The position numbers and the translations under genes were made by a program. This document shows positions 42,083 through 51,622 of a DNA stretch of 64,000 bases, piece by piece (the stretch's first letter is position 1; each line of letters begins with the position of its first letter). The DNA is taken from contig NZ_CP059162.1 of assembly GCF_013466605.1 (NCBI RefSeq), positions 2,542,001 to 2,606,000 on the forward strand, written 5' to 3'. The stretch is from Pseudomonas chlororaphis subsp. aurantiaca. Its GTDB lineage: Bacteria > Pseudomonadota > Gammaproteobacteria > Pseudomonadales > Pseudomonadaceae. The notes beneath the pieces are model-generated. The model was not told where the DNA came from, made no database searches, and saw only the letters and a list, made by a program, of their open reading frames with translations.

Positions 42083-44212
42083 ATGGCATCTGCATCCGAG
42101 CGTTCCGCGGTCAAGAAGGGCAAGGCTGCGGCTACCCCCAAAACAGGCGAGAAAAAAAACACGAAAAAAACCGCTGCCGCCAAGGCTGGCAAGAAGGTCG
42201 CCAGCCGCAAGACCGCCACGGCCCCGGTGCGGGTGTTGAACGTACGGCCGGACGGCCTGGATTTTCGTGACACCATGTATATCCCGACCCTGGTGGAAGT
42301 CCCGGTACGCCGCGAACTCAGCGACTACCGCGAGACCAGGGTGCCGGTACTCGACCAGGGCCAGGAAAACGCCTGCACCGGTTATGGCCTGGCGACAGTG
42401 GCGCATTACCTGCTGCGCACCCGTCGCTATCAGTCCGACGCCACGCTCGTCAGCCCGCATATGCTGTACGACCTGGCCCGCCGTTATGACGAATGGGCCG
42501 GCGAGGCGGACGAAGGTTCCAGTTGTCGTGGGGCGATGAAGGGCTGGTACAAGCACGGGGTGTGCCCGGCGCCGCAGTGGCAGGCCGGCAACCAGGCCAC
42601 GACCCTGACCCAGGTGCTGGCCGAAGAGGCGGCGCTGCGTCCGCTGGGGGCCTACTTCCGGGTCAACCACACCGACATCGTCGCCATGCATGCGGCGATT
42701 GCCGAAGTCGGCGTGCTGTATGCCAGCGCCAGTGTGCATGAGGGTTGGCATGTGGTCGGTGGGGATGGCCATATCCAGCCTTCGGCGAACATTCTCGGCG
42801 GGCATGCCTTCGCGATCGTTGCCTATGATCAGGACGGTTTCTGGATTCAGAACTCCTGGGGCGAGACGTGGGGGTACGAGGGTTTTGCCCACCTGCGCTA
42901 CGACGACTGGCTGGCCAACGGCGCGGATGCCTGGGTTGCGCGGCTCGGTGCGCCGATCACCCTGCGCGTGCCACTGCAGGCGAGCTCGCAGGCCAAGGCG
43001 GTGGCGGCGGCTTCGTCCAGCGAGACCCTGCGGGAGATTCGCCCGCACGTTATCAGCCTGGGCAACGACGGCGCCTTCGACCCGCGTGGCGACCTGGCGA
43101 CCACCGCGGCCAGCGTCCAGGAAATATTCGCCGTGGACTTCCCGCGCATCACCGCCGGCTGGGCGAAAAAACGCATCGTGGTGTATGCCCACGGCGGCCT
43201 GGTGACGCAGGCCGGGGCCATCGAAACCGTGGCCGGCTACCGCGCGGCCATGTTGCAGGCCGAGTGTTATCCGCTGGCGTTCATCTGGAAGACCGATTAC
43301 TGGAGCACTCTGGGCAACATGTTGGCCGATGCCGCCCGGCGCCGGCGCTCCGAAGGAGTACTGGATGCGACCAAAGACTTCATGCTCGACCGCCTGGACG
43401 ATGCGCTGGAGCCCATTGCCCGGCTGCTGACCGGCAAGGCCGAGTGGGACGAAATGAAGGAAAACGGCCTGCGTGCCACGGTCAGTGCCAACGGCGGGGC
43501 GCGGGTGGTGGCCAAGGCCCTGGCGCGCCTGGCTGCCCAGGGAGTGGAGATCCATATCGTCGGACACAGCGCGGGCAGCATCCTGCTGGCGCCGATGGTG
43601 CAGTACCTGGTTTCCAGGGGCACGATGAGCAGCGGGCCGATGGCGCGCAGCCAGCTGAAGGGGCTGGAGGTGAGGATTGCCAGTTGCCACCTGTGGGCGC
43701 CGGCCTGCACCGTCAAGCTGTTCCGCGAGACGTACCTGGCGCCGATCCGTGACAAGCGCATCCAGAAGTTCGGCCTGTTCACCCTGACCGACCAGGCCGA
43801 GCGCGATGACCACTGTGCGCATATCTACAACAAGTCCTTGCTGTACCTGGTTTCCGATGCTTTCGAGGACAAGGTGCGCATCCCGCTGATTCGGCCCGAC
43901 GGTGAACCTATCCTCGGCATGGAGCGCTTCGTCACCGGCGAAAGTGATCTGGCGCAGCTATTCGCCAGCACCTCGAACGCCGACTGGGTGCGCGCGCCCA
44001 ACGACTTGCCGATGGGCAATCAGAATGCCTCCGGGGCCCGTCACCATGGCGACTTCGACAACGATGAAACCACGGTCCGCGCGACCCTGGCGCGGATTCT
44101 CGGGCTAGGCGGAGCGCGGCATGCCCTGGTGCTGTCGCAACCCATCGCCGAGCGGGTGCAACGGCGGCGCCAGGTGGACCTGGCCAGCAGCATCGGACGG
44201 CGGCAACCATGA
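42083..44212 (+). CDS. Papain-like cysteine peptidase fused to alpha/beta hydrolase
   Basis: 709 residues. First 50 residues are Lys/Ala/Thr-rich like a histone tail. Residues about 75-300 form a C1 papain-like peptidase: DQGQENACTGYG (oxyanion Gln and nucleophile Cys in the usual DQG-x4-C spacing), GGHAFAIVAYD (His) and WIQNSWGETWG (Asn). Residues about 340-600 look like an alpha/beta serine hydrolase: VVYAHGG and the nucleophile elbow IVGHSAGS. No Sec signal is seen. The stop overlaps the next gene (ATGA), which is LecA-like. Start at ATG 42083 (GGGAG nine bases upstream). Function of the fusion unknown; an effector or toxin-like role is possible but unproven. Confidence 0.75.
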   Translation: MASASERSAVKKGKAAATPKTGEKKNTKKTAAAKAGKKVASRKTATAPVRVLNVRPDGLDFRDTMYIPTLVEVPVRRELSDYRETRVPVLDQGQENACTGYGLATVAHYLLRTRRYQSDATLVSPHMLYDLARRYDEWAGEADEGSSCRGAMKGWYKHGVCPAPQWQAGNQATTLTQVLAEEAALRPLGAYFRVNHTDIVAMHAAIAEVGVLYASASVHEGWHVVGGDGHIQPSANILGGHAFAIVAYDQDGFWIQNSWGETWGYEGFAHLRYDDWLANGADAWVARLGAPITLRVPLQASSQAKAVAAASSSETLREIRPHVISLGNDGAFDPRGDLATTAASVQEIFAVDFPRITAGWAKKRIVVYAHGGLVTQAGAIETVAGYRAAMLQAECYPLAFIWKTDYWSTLGNMLADAARRRRSEGVLDATKDFMLDRLDDALEPIARLLTGKAEWDEMKENGLRATVSANGGARVVAKALARLAAQGVEIHIVGHSAGSILLAPMVQYLVSRGTMSSGPMARSQLKGLEVRIASCHLWAPACTVKLFRETYLAPIRDKRIQKFGLFTLTDQAERDDHCAHIYNKSLLYLVSDAFEDKVRIPLIRPDGEPILGMERFVTGESDLAQLFASTSNADWVRAPNDLPMGNQNASGARHHGDFDNDETTVRATLARILGLGGARHALVLSQPIAERVQRRRQVDLASSIGRRQP

Positions 44213-44619
44213 GCATGCCTTCACAGACCCTGCCCATCGTGGTACTGGCCGACCAGTCCTGTGTCGCCAGCGAGTTCGAGATCGAGGCCGGTCATCGCTA
44301 CCGCTTCCTGGTGGAAGGCCTGTGGGCCGATGCCAAGGACCCGCCGACCGGGCCCGAGGGAGTGGCGCACCCGGGCGGCATCCGCGAGGGCTTCGGCTGG
44401 GCCAGGCGATTGCCCGAGGCCGCCTGGATGGCGCTGCTGGTGCGCACCGAAGGCCCAACGGGCAAGTCGCCCTGGCGCCTGCTCGGGGGCGGCGATCAGG
44501 TCTGGTCGGACCTGCCGTCGGGGCGCTTGCAGTTCTGTGCCAATGACGTGCTGGGCTTCTACTGGAACAATTCAGGGAAGATGGACGTCAGGGTGATCGA
44601 TGTCACCCAGGATGCTTAG
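44209..44619 (+). CDS. LecA (PA-IL galactophilic lectin)-like small protein
   Basis: 136 residues, no signal peptide, as in LecA. The region GPEGVAHPGG resembles LecA's GPQGDREHPDQG, and NDVLGFYWNNSGKMDV matches LecA's calcium/galactose loop (NDVPGTYGNNSG), keeping the Asp and both Asn ligands; LecA's Gln53-equivalent is Gly. It may bind calcium and sugar or only share the beta-sandwich fold. Translationally coupled to the upstream peptidase-hydrolase (4-bp overlap), so it likely works with it, for instance as its binding partner or targeting subunit. Family named from memory of LecA. Confidence 0.6.
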   Translation: MSMPSQTLPIVVLADQSCVASEFEIEAGHRYRFLVEGLWADAKDPPTGPEGVAHPGGIREGFGWARRLPEAAWMALLVRTEGPTGKSPWRLLGGGDQVWSDLPSGRLQFCANDVLGFYWNNSGKMDVRVIDVTQDA

Positions 44620-44819
44620 CCTGGGAGCGGCTTTGGGGGCAGGTGGGAGCCCGGCGCCCCTGGCGGTCATCCCGTTGCCGCCGGCGCAACCGACGGTGCG
44701 TGGGCTGTCTTGTCCGACACCTCGGCAGGCCGAATGAATTTATCGGCCCGGCACTGCTCATAACTCTAAATGGCGTAATCGTGCCAGGGTCGTGTACGCA
44801 GTCAGGGAGCGGCATCCTC

Positions 44820-45224
44820 ATGAGTCCAGTGTCATCCGTCAATCCAGGCCAGCCTTCTCGCCTGCTGTTGGTGGTCGAGGACGAGCCGATGATCCTGGAC
44901 TTTCTCTGCGAGATCCTGCAGGACGAGGGTTTCGCGACCCAGGCCATGCCCAGCGCGGATGAGGCGCTGTTGTTCCTGGAAAGCCATCCGGAGCAGGTGC
45001 GCCTGCTGCTGACCGATATCAATATGCCGGGCACCCTGAACGGCGCGGGCCTGGCCAACCGGGTGCGCGAGCGCTGGCCGGGCATGCCGGTGCTGGTGAT
45101 GTCCGGTTACGAGACGCCGCAGAGCTCCGGCATCCGCTACCCGGTGTCGTTCATCCGCAAGCCCTGGACCATCGGGCAGATCCTCGACAGTGTCGATGAG
45201 GCGTTGAACGGGACGGGGGAATAG
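44820..45224 (+). CDS. Single-domain response regulator (REC only)
   Basis: 134 residues, almost all one REC domain: VVEDEPMI (acidic pocket), LTDINMPG (acceptor Asp), VMSGY and the conserved Lys in FIRKPW. No output domain, like CheY or phosphorelay shuttles; the FIRKPW end is typical of receivers linked to hybrid kinases. AGGGAG lies 11 bases before ATG 44820. Cognate kinase not in the neighbourhood. Confidence 0.87.
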   Translation: MSPVSSVNPGQPSRLLLVVEDEPMILDFLCEILQDEGFATQAMPSADEALLFLESHPEQVRLLLTDINMPGTLNGAGLANRVRERWPGMPVLVMSGYETPQSSGIRYPVSFIRKPWTIGQILDSVDEALNGTGE

Positions 45225-45264
45225 AGAGTGGGGCGGGGGGAGGAGCGAAGCGGCTTTCGACCAC

Positions 45265-45283
45265 CCAGGACCTCGGGTCCTCG
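45265..45283. terminator. Hairpin between convergent genes
   Basis: AGGACC (45267-45272), loop TCG, GGTCCT (45276-45281), between the REC gene (+) and the decarboxylase gene (-). Short but perfect; weak bidirectional terminator at most. Confidence 0.35.
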
Positions 45284-45312
45284 GTGATCGCAAGGGAGGG
45301 TGAGCTAGCGGC

Positions 45313-46182
45313 TCACTCTTTGACGCTCATGAACTCTTTGGCCCAGACGATGTAGTCCTCGGGCTGGGTGTAGGTGTGGGCCAGCTCGGTGGCGCTGAGG
45401 TCCGAGGCCTGGGTGAAGATCTGCCGCTGTTCGCGCAGGCAGTCGTAAGTGGCCTTGATCGCCGCGAAATACGCCGCGTGGCCGTCAACGATGATCTTCG
45501 CGCCCAGTTGCGCCAGGCGCGCATCGTCGCGCAGCGCCGGGTTGCCGTAGGTCACCAGCATCAAGGGCACCGACAGGTGCTCGGAAATCTGTTCCAGTTG
45601 CTCGAAATCCTTGACCCCGACCATGCAGATGCCGTCGGCGCCGGCGCGCTCGTATTGCTGGGTACGGCTGATGATTTCCTGGATCGGCAGGATCGCCGCG
45701 TTGGTCCGCGCGATGATTGCCAGTTCCGGGTCGACCCGGGCTTCCAGCGCCGCGCGGATCTTGCCCACGCCTTCGGCGACCGAGATCAGGTCGGTGGACT
45801 TGCGCCCGAACTGGGCCGGCAGCAGGGTGTCTTCGATGGTCAGGGCGGCGACGCCGGCGCGCTCCAGTTCGACCACGGTGCGCATCACATTGAGGGCGTT
45901 GCCGTAGCCGTGGTCGGCGTCGGCGATCACCGGCAGTTGGGCGACGCGGCCGATGCGGGTGGCCTGCTCGGCGAATTCGCTCAGGGTGATCAGGGCGAAG
46001 TCAGGCGCGGCCAGCACCTGCAGCGAGGCGACGGAGCCGCCGAGAATGCCGACTTCGAACCCCAGGTCGGCGGCGATCCTCGCCGACATCGGGTCGAAGA
46101 CAGAGGCAGTGTGGAAGCAGGAGTCTGAAGCGATCAACTCGCGAAAACTACGGCGTAAATCTTGATGAGACAGCCTGGACAT
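45313..46182 (-). CDS. Oxaloacetate decarboxylase, PEP mutase/isocitrate lyase superfamily
   Basis: 289 residues, the same length and features as P. aeruginosa PA4872, a characterised metal-dependent oxaloacetate decarboxylase. Seen: [33 protein letters not shown] at about residues 28-61, the metal/phosphate motif [20 protein letters not shown] and IIARTNA. Cytosolic TIM barrel. The ATG at 46180-46182 follows GGGAG; a longer upstream frame is not needed. Assignment of substrate rests on the PA4872 work. Confidence 0.85.
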   Translation of the reverse strand: MSRLSHQDLRRSFRELIASDSCFHTASVFDPMSARIAADLGFEVGILGGSVASLQVLAAPDFALITLSEFAEQATRIGRVAQLPVIADADHGYGNALNVMRTVVELERAGVAALTIEDTLLPAQFGRKSTDLISVAEGVGKIRAALEARVDPELAIIARTNAAILPIQEIISRTQQYERAGADGICMVGVKDFEQLEQISEHLSVPLMLVTYGNPALRDDARLAQLGAKIIVDGHAAYFAAIKATYDCLREQRQIFTQASDLSATELAHTYTQPEDYIVWAKEFMSVKE

Positions 46183-46686
46183 ACGAACTCCCGGAAGGAG
46201 GTAAAAGAGATGCCGACGATAGCGTCGAGTCAAAAATGCAATCGGTCGTCCAGCGAGCCTGTATAGGAGGGTCGCTGCGAAAACCTGGGCAGATGAAGAC
46301 GAAGCAAGCAGGTATGAAACGGCGGGTGACGCCGCACCGGATGGAAAAAGCCAGGCGGGCGCTCTTGTTATGGCCGGGATGAAGGCTATCACGCCGCCGC
46401 CGCGAAAATGATGACGAATTCGTATGGACCCATGCCAGAACGGCATAGGCCATGCCGGTTGTCATGGGCGCCAAGGCGGGTCGCTCATGCCGAATAGGAC
46501 GGTTCGCTCATCACTGGTGTTTATGGGAGTGTCGATCGCTCGCGGCGAAAACGAGCCTGCGCAGCGACGGTTCCCGCACCACGGATCATGGGCATGGCTC
46601 AATAAAATGTCAGAATTTGAGTCCAGGTCTGGACCTTTTCCCCTGATGCGCAATCATTAGGACGTGGATACCCAAAGGAGAGACGC
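46183..46686. other. 504-bp intergenic region
   Basis: Divergent promoter space between the decarboxylase and DUF4174 genes. No convincing coding frame, repeat or operator was recognised; short frames here have no recognisable domain. An AAAGGAG is the ribosome site of the DUF4174 gene at 46674-46680. Confidence 0.5.
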
Positions 46687-47226
46687 ATGTTCATTCGGTC
46701 ATTGACCCTCGCAACGCTGCTCGCTGTCGTCGGCCCCGCAATGGCGGCCGACAACGAAGGCCCCCTGGCCCAGGACCAGGGCAAGGCGCGCCCACTGATC
46801 GTGATCGCGCCCAGCACCGTGGACCCGACCCTGGTGGCGCTGAAGAAATCCCTCGACGAGCCGGCCAACCGCCAGGCCTTCAGCGAACGCAACATGGTGC
46901 TCTACACGGTGATCAACACCATCGGCCAACGCGACGGCAAGGACCTGGACCCGCAATCGACCATGGCGTTGATCCGCAGCCTGAAGCTCGGCGCCGGGGC
47001 GCAGACCAAGGTGATCCTGGTGGGCAAGGACGGCGAGAAGAAGCTCGAGCATTCCGGGGCCATCGAACTCAAGGAAGTCTTCAGCACCATCGACCAGCTG
47101 CCGGCGGCGGAGAAGGAAGCCATTGCGCCGACGTTAGCGCCGGTCTCGGAAGTCAAGGCAGCCCATGCCGGCAAAGCCGCCAGATCGGGCAAGCCTGCGG
47201 CGCCACCCAAACCGCTGGACGACTGA
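46687..47226 (+). CDS. DUF4174 domain-containing exported protein
   Basis: 179 residues. Signal peptide (about 1-20, ending GPAMA), then a thioredoxin-like-fold DUF4174 domain (about 33-140) with RPLIVIAPSTVDP, RNMVLYTVI and TKVILVGKDGEKKLEHSG; the tail is Ala/Lys/Pro-rich and disordered. Periplasmic, function unknown. Good ribosome site AAAGGAG. Confidence 0.75.
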   Translation: MFIRSLTLATLLAVVGPAMAADNEGPLAQDQGKARPLIVIAPSTVDPTLVALKKSLDEPANRQAFSERNMVLYTVINTIGQRDGKDLDPQSTMALIRSLKLGAGAQTKVILVGKDGEKKLEHSGAIELKEVFSTIDQLPAAEKEAIAPTLAPVSEVKAAHAGKAARSGKPAAPPKPLDD

Positions 47227-47238
47227 ACACCGCACAGT

Positions 47239-47283
47239 ATCGCGAGCAAGCCTGCTCCCAACAGGAGCGGGCTTGTTCGCGAT
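47239..47283. repeat. REP element forming a long hairpin
   Basis: ATCGCGAGCAAGCCTGCTCC (47239-47258) pairs with GGAGCGGGCTTGTTCGCGAT (47264-47283) with two or three wobbles around loop CAACA. This is the classic P. fluorescens-group REP core, placed between convergent genes, where it can also end transcripts. Confidence 0.8.
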
Positions 47284-47326
47284 AGCGTTCCATCTCACCT
47301 CGCCTGACCGTCCGTCCGGCATCGGC

Positions 47327-48550
47327 TCACGATACCGCCAGCACTCCTGCCTCTTTTGTTGCATTGCCATCGACCTCGGCGTTTTGCAATGTCCGGCTGA
47401 CCCCGCGCACGATCATCTCGACTTCCCGCTCGTCGATGATCAGCGCTGGCAGCAGGCGGATGGTGCTGCCCCGGGTCACATTGATCAGCAGCCCGTGATC
47501 CTGCGCTGCCCGTAGCGCCAGCTCGCGCCGTGGGGCTTTCAGCTCGATGCCGATCATCAGCCCCAGGCCACGTACCTGCAGGACCTGTGGATGATCGGCC
47601 AGCTCCGCCCGCAAGCGTTGCAGCAGGTACTCGCCCTGGCGCCTGGCGTTGGCCAGCAGGCCTTGTTCTTCGATGATCTCCAGCACGGTGCAGGCCACCC
47701 GGCAAGCCAGCGGGTTGCCGCCGAAGGTGCTGCCGTGGCTGCCGGGGGTGAACAGGTGCGCGGCCTTGCCCCGGGCCAGGCAGGCACCGATGGGGATGCC
47801 GTTGCCCAGGCCTTTGGCCAGCGTCATCACGTCCGGGACTACGCCTTCATGCTGGCAGGCGAACCACTGGCCGGTGCGGCCGATGCCGGTCTGGATCTCG
47901 TCGAGCATCAGCAGCCAGTTGCGCCGGCTGCACAGTTCGCGCACGCCCTTCAGGTAGCCGGGCGGGGCCAGGCGGATACCGCTTTCGCCCTGGATCGGTT
48001 CCATCAGCACCGCGGCGATACGCGGGCCGTGGGCCTGTGCGGCTTGCTCCAGGGCAGCCAGGTCGCCGAAGGGCACCTTGAGAAAATCCCCCGGCAGCGA
48101 GTTCAGGCCCAGGCGCACCGCCGGCCCGTCGCTGGCCGCCAGGGTGCCCAGGGTACGGCCGTGGAAGGCGTTCTCCATGACAATCACCAGCGGCCGCTCG
48201 ATGCCTTTGTGCCAGCCGTGCAGCCGCGCCAGCTTCAGCGCGGTCTCGTTGGCTTCGGCGCCGGAGTTGTTGAAGAACGCCCGGTCCATCCCGGCCAGGC
48301 GGGTCAGCCGCTGCGCCAGCCGCTGTTGCCAGTCGATGCCGTAGAGGTTGGAGGTGTGCAGCAGCAGGCCGGCCTGTTCGCTGATGACGCTGACCAGCCT
48401 GGGATGGGAATGGCCGACGCCCGTCACCGCCACGCCGGCCACCGCGTCCAGGTATTCGCGGCCGGCCTGGTCCCAGAGGCGCGTGCCCAGGCCGCGGGTG
48501 AAGCTCAGCGGCAGCGGCTGATAGGTGTTCATCAGGCAGGTGGCGGTCAT
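47327..48550 (-). CDS. Class-III PLP aminotransferase, acetylornithine aminotransferase-like
   Basis: 407 residues. PLP-binding features: [16 protein letters not shown] (phosphate cup), [36 protein letters not shown] (Asp of the pyridine N) and [14 protein letters not shown] (Schiff-base Lys). It resembles ArgD/AruC, converting N-acetylornithine or succinylornithine with 2-oxoglutarate, but with no arg genes beside it and a divergent LysR regulator it is probably a paralogue for another omega-amino acid. Start ATG 48548-48550, with GGAG nine bases upstream. Confidence 0.82.
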   Translation of the reverse strand: MTATCLMNTYQPLPLSFTRGLGTRLWDQAGREYLDAVAGVAVTGVGHSHPRLVSVISEQAGLLLHTSNLYGIDWQQRLAQRLTRLAGMDRAFFNNSGAEANETALKLARLHGWHKGIERPLVIVMENAFHGRTLGTLAASDGPAVRLGLNSLPGDFLKVPFGDLAALEQAAQAHGPRIAAVLMEPIQGESGIRLAPPGYLKGVRELCSRRNWLLMLDEIQTGIGRTGQWFACQHEGVVPDVMTLAKGLGNGIPIGACLARGKAAHLFTPGSHGSTFGGNPLACRVACTVLEIIEEQGLLANARRQGEYLLQRLRAELADHPQVLQVRGLGLMIGIELKAPRRELALRAAQDHGLLINVTRGSTIRLLPALIIDEREVEMIVRGVSRTLQNAEVDGNATKEAGVLAVS

Positions 48551-48650
48551 GACGGGAAGCTCCATCCAAGGGGTGTGCGGGCAGTATCGTTAGCCACCTG
48601 GGCTAGATAAACTCGTCAATTCTTTAATCATCTTCAAGTCAGGGTTGATA

Positions 48651-49553
48651 ATGGATCTGTTCCAGGCGATGTCTGTGTACGTGAAGGTGGTGGAGGCAGG
48701 GAATATGACTGCCGCCGCCCGTGAGTGCGGCCTGTCCACCACCATGGTCGGCAATCACCTGCGGGCCTTGGAGCAGCGCCTCGGGGTCAGCCTGCTCAGC
48801 CGCACTACAAGGCGCCAGCGCCTGACCGAGTTCGGCGCCGAGTATTACCAGCGTTGCCTGGCGGTGCTGGGGCTGGTGGCGGACTCCGAGCGCATGGCGG
48901 AACAGGTCCAGGGCGAGCCGTCCGGCACCCTGCGCATCACCGCGCCGCTGACCTTCGGCACCGAGCGCCTGGCGCCGGCCCTGAGCGAATTCCAGCAGCG
49001 CTGTCCGCAGGTCAAGGTAGAGCTGACACTGGCCAACCAACGCTTCGACCTGATCGACGGTGCCTTCGATGTGGCTTTTCGCCTGGGAAACCTGGACACC
49101 TCGTCGCTGATCGCCCGGCCCCTGGAGGACTACACCCTGACCATCTGCGCCGCGCCGGACTATCTACAGCGCTGCGGCACGCCACGAGTCCCGGAGGACT
49201 TGCAGCACCACAACTGCCTGGCGTTCGCCTATCCGGCCGGTGACGAGTGGAGTTCCACTGCCACCCAGTGGCCGTTGCGCGGGCCCGAGGGGGACGTGCT
49301 GATTCCAGTGTCCGGCTCGTTGCTGACCAACACCTCGTCCGGCCTGCACCGCGCGGCGCGGGGTGGCCTGGGGGTGGTGATGATGCCCGATGCCCTGGTG
49401 GAAGAAGACCTGCAACAGGGACGGCTGGTGCCCGTGCTGCAGGACTATCAGTTGCCCCGGCGGGCGATGCATCTGCTCTACGCCCAGGACCGTTACCGCC
49501 TGCCCAAGCTGCGCAGTTTCGTCGAGTTCGCCTTGGAGAAATGGGGGCGCTAA
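48651..49553 (+). CDS. LysR family transcriptional regulator
   Basis: 300 residues. The HTH (about 5-60) has AGNMTAAARECGLSTTMVGNHLRALE, then the LysR linker helix and a two-lobed substrate-binding domain (about 90-295) with GTLRITAPLTFG, of the group with short DNA-binding loop TTRRQRLTEFG. Divergent from the aminotransferase gene (100-bp gap), which is its most likely target. ATG 48651 is preceded by AGGG; a TTG at 48645 is less likely. Confidence 0.87.
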   Translation: MDLFQAMSVYVKVVEAGNMTAAARECGLSTTMVGNHLRALEQRLGVSLLSRTTRRQRLTEFGAEYYQRCLAVLGLVADSERMAEQVQGEPSGTLRITAPLTFGTERLAPALSEFQQRCPQVKVELTLANQRFDLIDGAFDVAFRLGNLDTSSLIARPLEDYTLTICAAPDYLQRCGTPRVPEDLQHHNCLAFAYPAGDEWSSTATQWPLRGPEGDVLIPVSGSLLTNTSSGLHRAARGGLGVVMMPDALVEEDLQQGRLVPVLQDYQLPRRAMHLLYAQDRYRLPKLRSFVEFALEKWGR

Positions 49554-49576
49554 GCAAGCGCCAGGTCATGAAACAA

Positions 49577-49612
49577 AGACCCCGTCGTGCCGGTCTGGCA
49601 GCGACGGGGTCT
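49577..49612. terminator. Bidirectional terminator between lysR and monoamine oxidase genes
   Basis: AGACCCCGTCG (49577-49587) and CGACGGGGTCT (49602-49612), a perfect 11-bp stem, with an A-rich flank on the left that gives a T-rich tail on the minus strand. It lies between the convergent stops. Confidence 0.75.
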
Positions 49613-49632
49613 GAAGTGACGCTATTTACCGG

Positions 49633-51471
49633 TCAGCTCAACTCGACCGGTTTCAACTGCTCCCAGGACTCCACCGGCCCCGGGTTGTTCGGTTGGCTGC
49701 CGCCGCCAAAACAGACCGCCAGTTTGTTCAGCGCATTGATCGCGGTGGTGACCGCGCCTTCGGCCCAGCCGGCGGTCCAGGACACGTCATCGCCCGCCAG
49801 GATGAAGCGGTCGGGATTGCCCGTGTCGATGCCGCTCATGAACTGGGAAAAGATCCGCCGCTGATATTCGTACTGCCCTGGCAGGTTCATCTTGAAGGCG
49901 CCCAGGTACAGCGGCTGATCCTCCCAGTTGTGCTCCACGAACGCATCGCCCGTGCTGTATTGCTCGTTGAGGTTGATCCCCGGGTAGATGTTGTCCAGCA
50001 GGTTGGTGCACAGCTCGACATGCTGCGGCAACGGCGCGGGGCGGTCGCCGAGGAATTTCAGCGCATCGTCGTTCCAGGTGTAGGACAGGAAGATCCCGCT
50101 GCCTTTGTAGTCGCCCTTGCTGGCCGAGTAGTCGACCAGGTAAGTGCCGCGGGTCAGGCGGTCGGAGAGGGTGATGCTCATCTTGCGTTGCTCGTCGCCC
50201 ACCACCGGGTCGTTCCAGAACGGGCGCTGGGTGGCGGCGAAAATCTTCGCCGACTGCATGTAGTGGGTGTACATGATGGCTTCCCAGGTATCGATGGGCA
50301 GCAGGCTGTTCATGGCGGGAAGGCTTTGTGGGTTCCCCGAGTAGCGCAGTTTGTCGAGGATCCGCACATGCGGGGTGTAGATGACGCTGGGGAAGTGGCA
50401 CTGCTGGGTCTGCCGGGTGCGGGTGTCGGTGATGGCGACGCGGAAGGAGCCGTCCGGCTGGCGTTCGATGTGTCGCACCTCCTTGTGGAACGGGTCGGCG
50501 AATACCTCGCGCGACAGCGCTTCGACCGTGGTGTCCTCGCCCCAGTGCAGCATCACGTCACCCAGTTCTTTCGGCGCCTTGGACCAGAGTCGTTGCGGCA
50601 GGCTCGAGGAACCGTCGAACATCAGTTGGTGGTCGGCGTCCAGGCCGGTGTACAGCACGCGCAGCAACTCGAGGATGCTGTTGGGATAGTCGGTGTTCCA
50701 GCCGCCGGTGCCGAAGCCGATCTGGCCGAACAGGTCGATGTCGGCCTTGCTCCAGCCGGAGTTTTCCAGGAGCGCGGCGTAGAAGCTGACGTCGTCGCCG
50801 CTGGTTCCCGACTGAGGTTTGACGATGGCATTCCAGAGCTGCTTGATCTTCTGTTGATCGATGAAGCCCTCGGTCATGGCCTTTTCCAGATCTTTGAAGT
50901 GGTAGTTTTCCAGGAAGTCATCGAAGAATTGGTTTTCCAGCTCGACGTATTCCTGTGGCTTTGGAAAGGCCGGGTTGCCGTCCACTTCGTAATAGACCTT
51001 CTCCCCACGGTAATCGACCACCGTACTGATCGCCGCGGCAGTCCCCGGGTTGGGAAAGTCCGCCGAGTTCTCGGTCATGCCGACTTTGCGGAAGTAGTGG
51101 AACAACGCCTTGCCCGACACCGGGAAACGCATGGCGCCCAGTTCACAGAGCACCTGGCTGCCCGGGTTTTCGGGGTCGCCCTGGACCTTGGAGTAGAGCC
51201 GTCCGCCGATGCGCTCGGAGGCTTCGACCACCACCGGGTGCAGGCCCATGCGCATGGCTTCATAGGCGGCGACCAGGCCGGCGACGCCAGCGCCGACGAT
51301 CAACACTTTCTGCCCATAGTTCGCCGGGTCTACCTGGCAGGGGGGAAGCTTTCGATTAGCCGCGCTCTGCAAATAGTTGGCGTAGTGAAAGGGGAAGTCC
51401 GGAATCAGCGCAGTGACATCCTTGTTCATGCGCAGGGGAGAGCGGTTGGTTCTTGAAGGAATCGCAGACAT
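49633..51471 (-). CDS. Flavin monoamine oxidase family protein (L-amino acid oxidase / tryptophan 2-monooxygenase-like)
   Basis: 612 residues. The FAD-binding Rossmann start is VLIVGAGVAGLVAAYEAMRMG, followed by VVEASERIGGRL; the C-terminal FAD/substrate segment is GDDVSWTAGWAEGAVTTAINAL. This architecture fits bacterial L-amino acid oxidases and monooxygenases (phenylalanine oxidase, tryptophan 2-monooxygenase IaaM). There is no IaaH amidase next to it, so an auxin route is not supported. No signal peptide. Substrate, and oxidase versus monooxygenase activity, cannot be told. Confidence 0.82.
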   Translation of the reverse strand: MSAIPSRTNRSPLRMNKDVTALIPDFPFHYANYLQSAANRKLPPCQVDPANYGQKVLIVGAGVAGLVAAYEAMRMGLHPVVVEASERIGGRLYSKVQGDPENPGSQVLCELGAMRFPVSGKALFHYFRKVGMTENSADFPNPGTAAAISTVVDYRGEKVYYEVDGNPAFPKPQEYVELENQFFDDFLENYHFKDLEKAMTEGFIDQQKIKQLWNAIVKPQSGTSGDDVSFYAALLENSGWSKADIDLFGQIGFGTGGWNTDYPNSILELLRVLYTGLDADHQLMFDGSSSLPQRLWSKAPKELGDVMLHWGEDTTVEALSREVFADPFHKEVRHIERQPDGSFRVAITDTRTRQTQQCHFPSVIYTPHVRILDKLRYSGNPQSLPAMNSLLPIDTWEAIMYTHYMQSAKIFAATQRPFWNDPVVGDEQRKMSITLSDRLTRGTYLVDYSASKGDYKGSGIFLSYTWNDDALKFLGDRPAPLPQHVELCTNLLDNIYPGINLNEQYSTGDAFVEHNWEDQPLYLGAFKMNLPGQYEYQRRIFSQFMSGIDTGNPDRFILAGDDVSWTAGWAEGAVTTAINALNKLAVCFGGGSQPNNPGPVESWEQLKPVELS

Positions 51472-51622
51472 GGGGTATCTCCTTGAAAGTCATTTCCATG
51501 TGTTTCCACTGGCTCGATGGCTCTATATCCATAGTCGCCAGAGGCTTCAGCCTAGAGCAGATTCCGGGGTTGTATAGGTTGGGCGGGATTTGTGCGGCTT
51601 CGCTTTGGAGAAGTGGGGGGCG

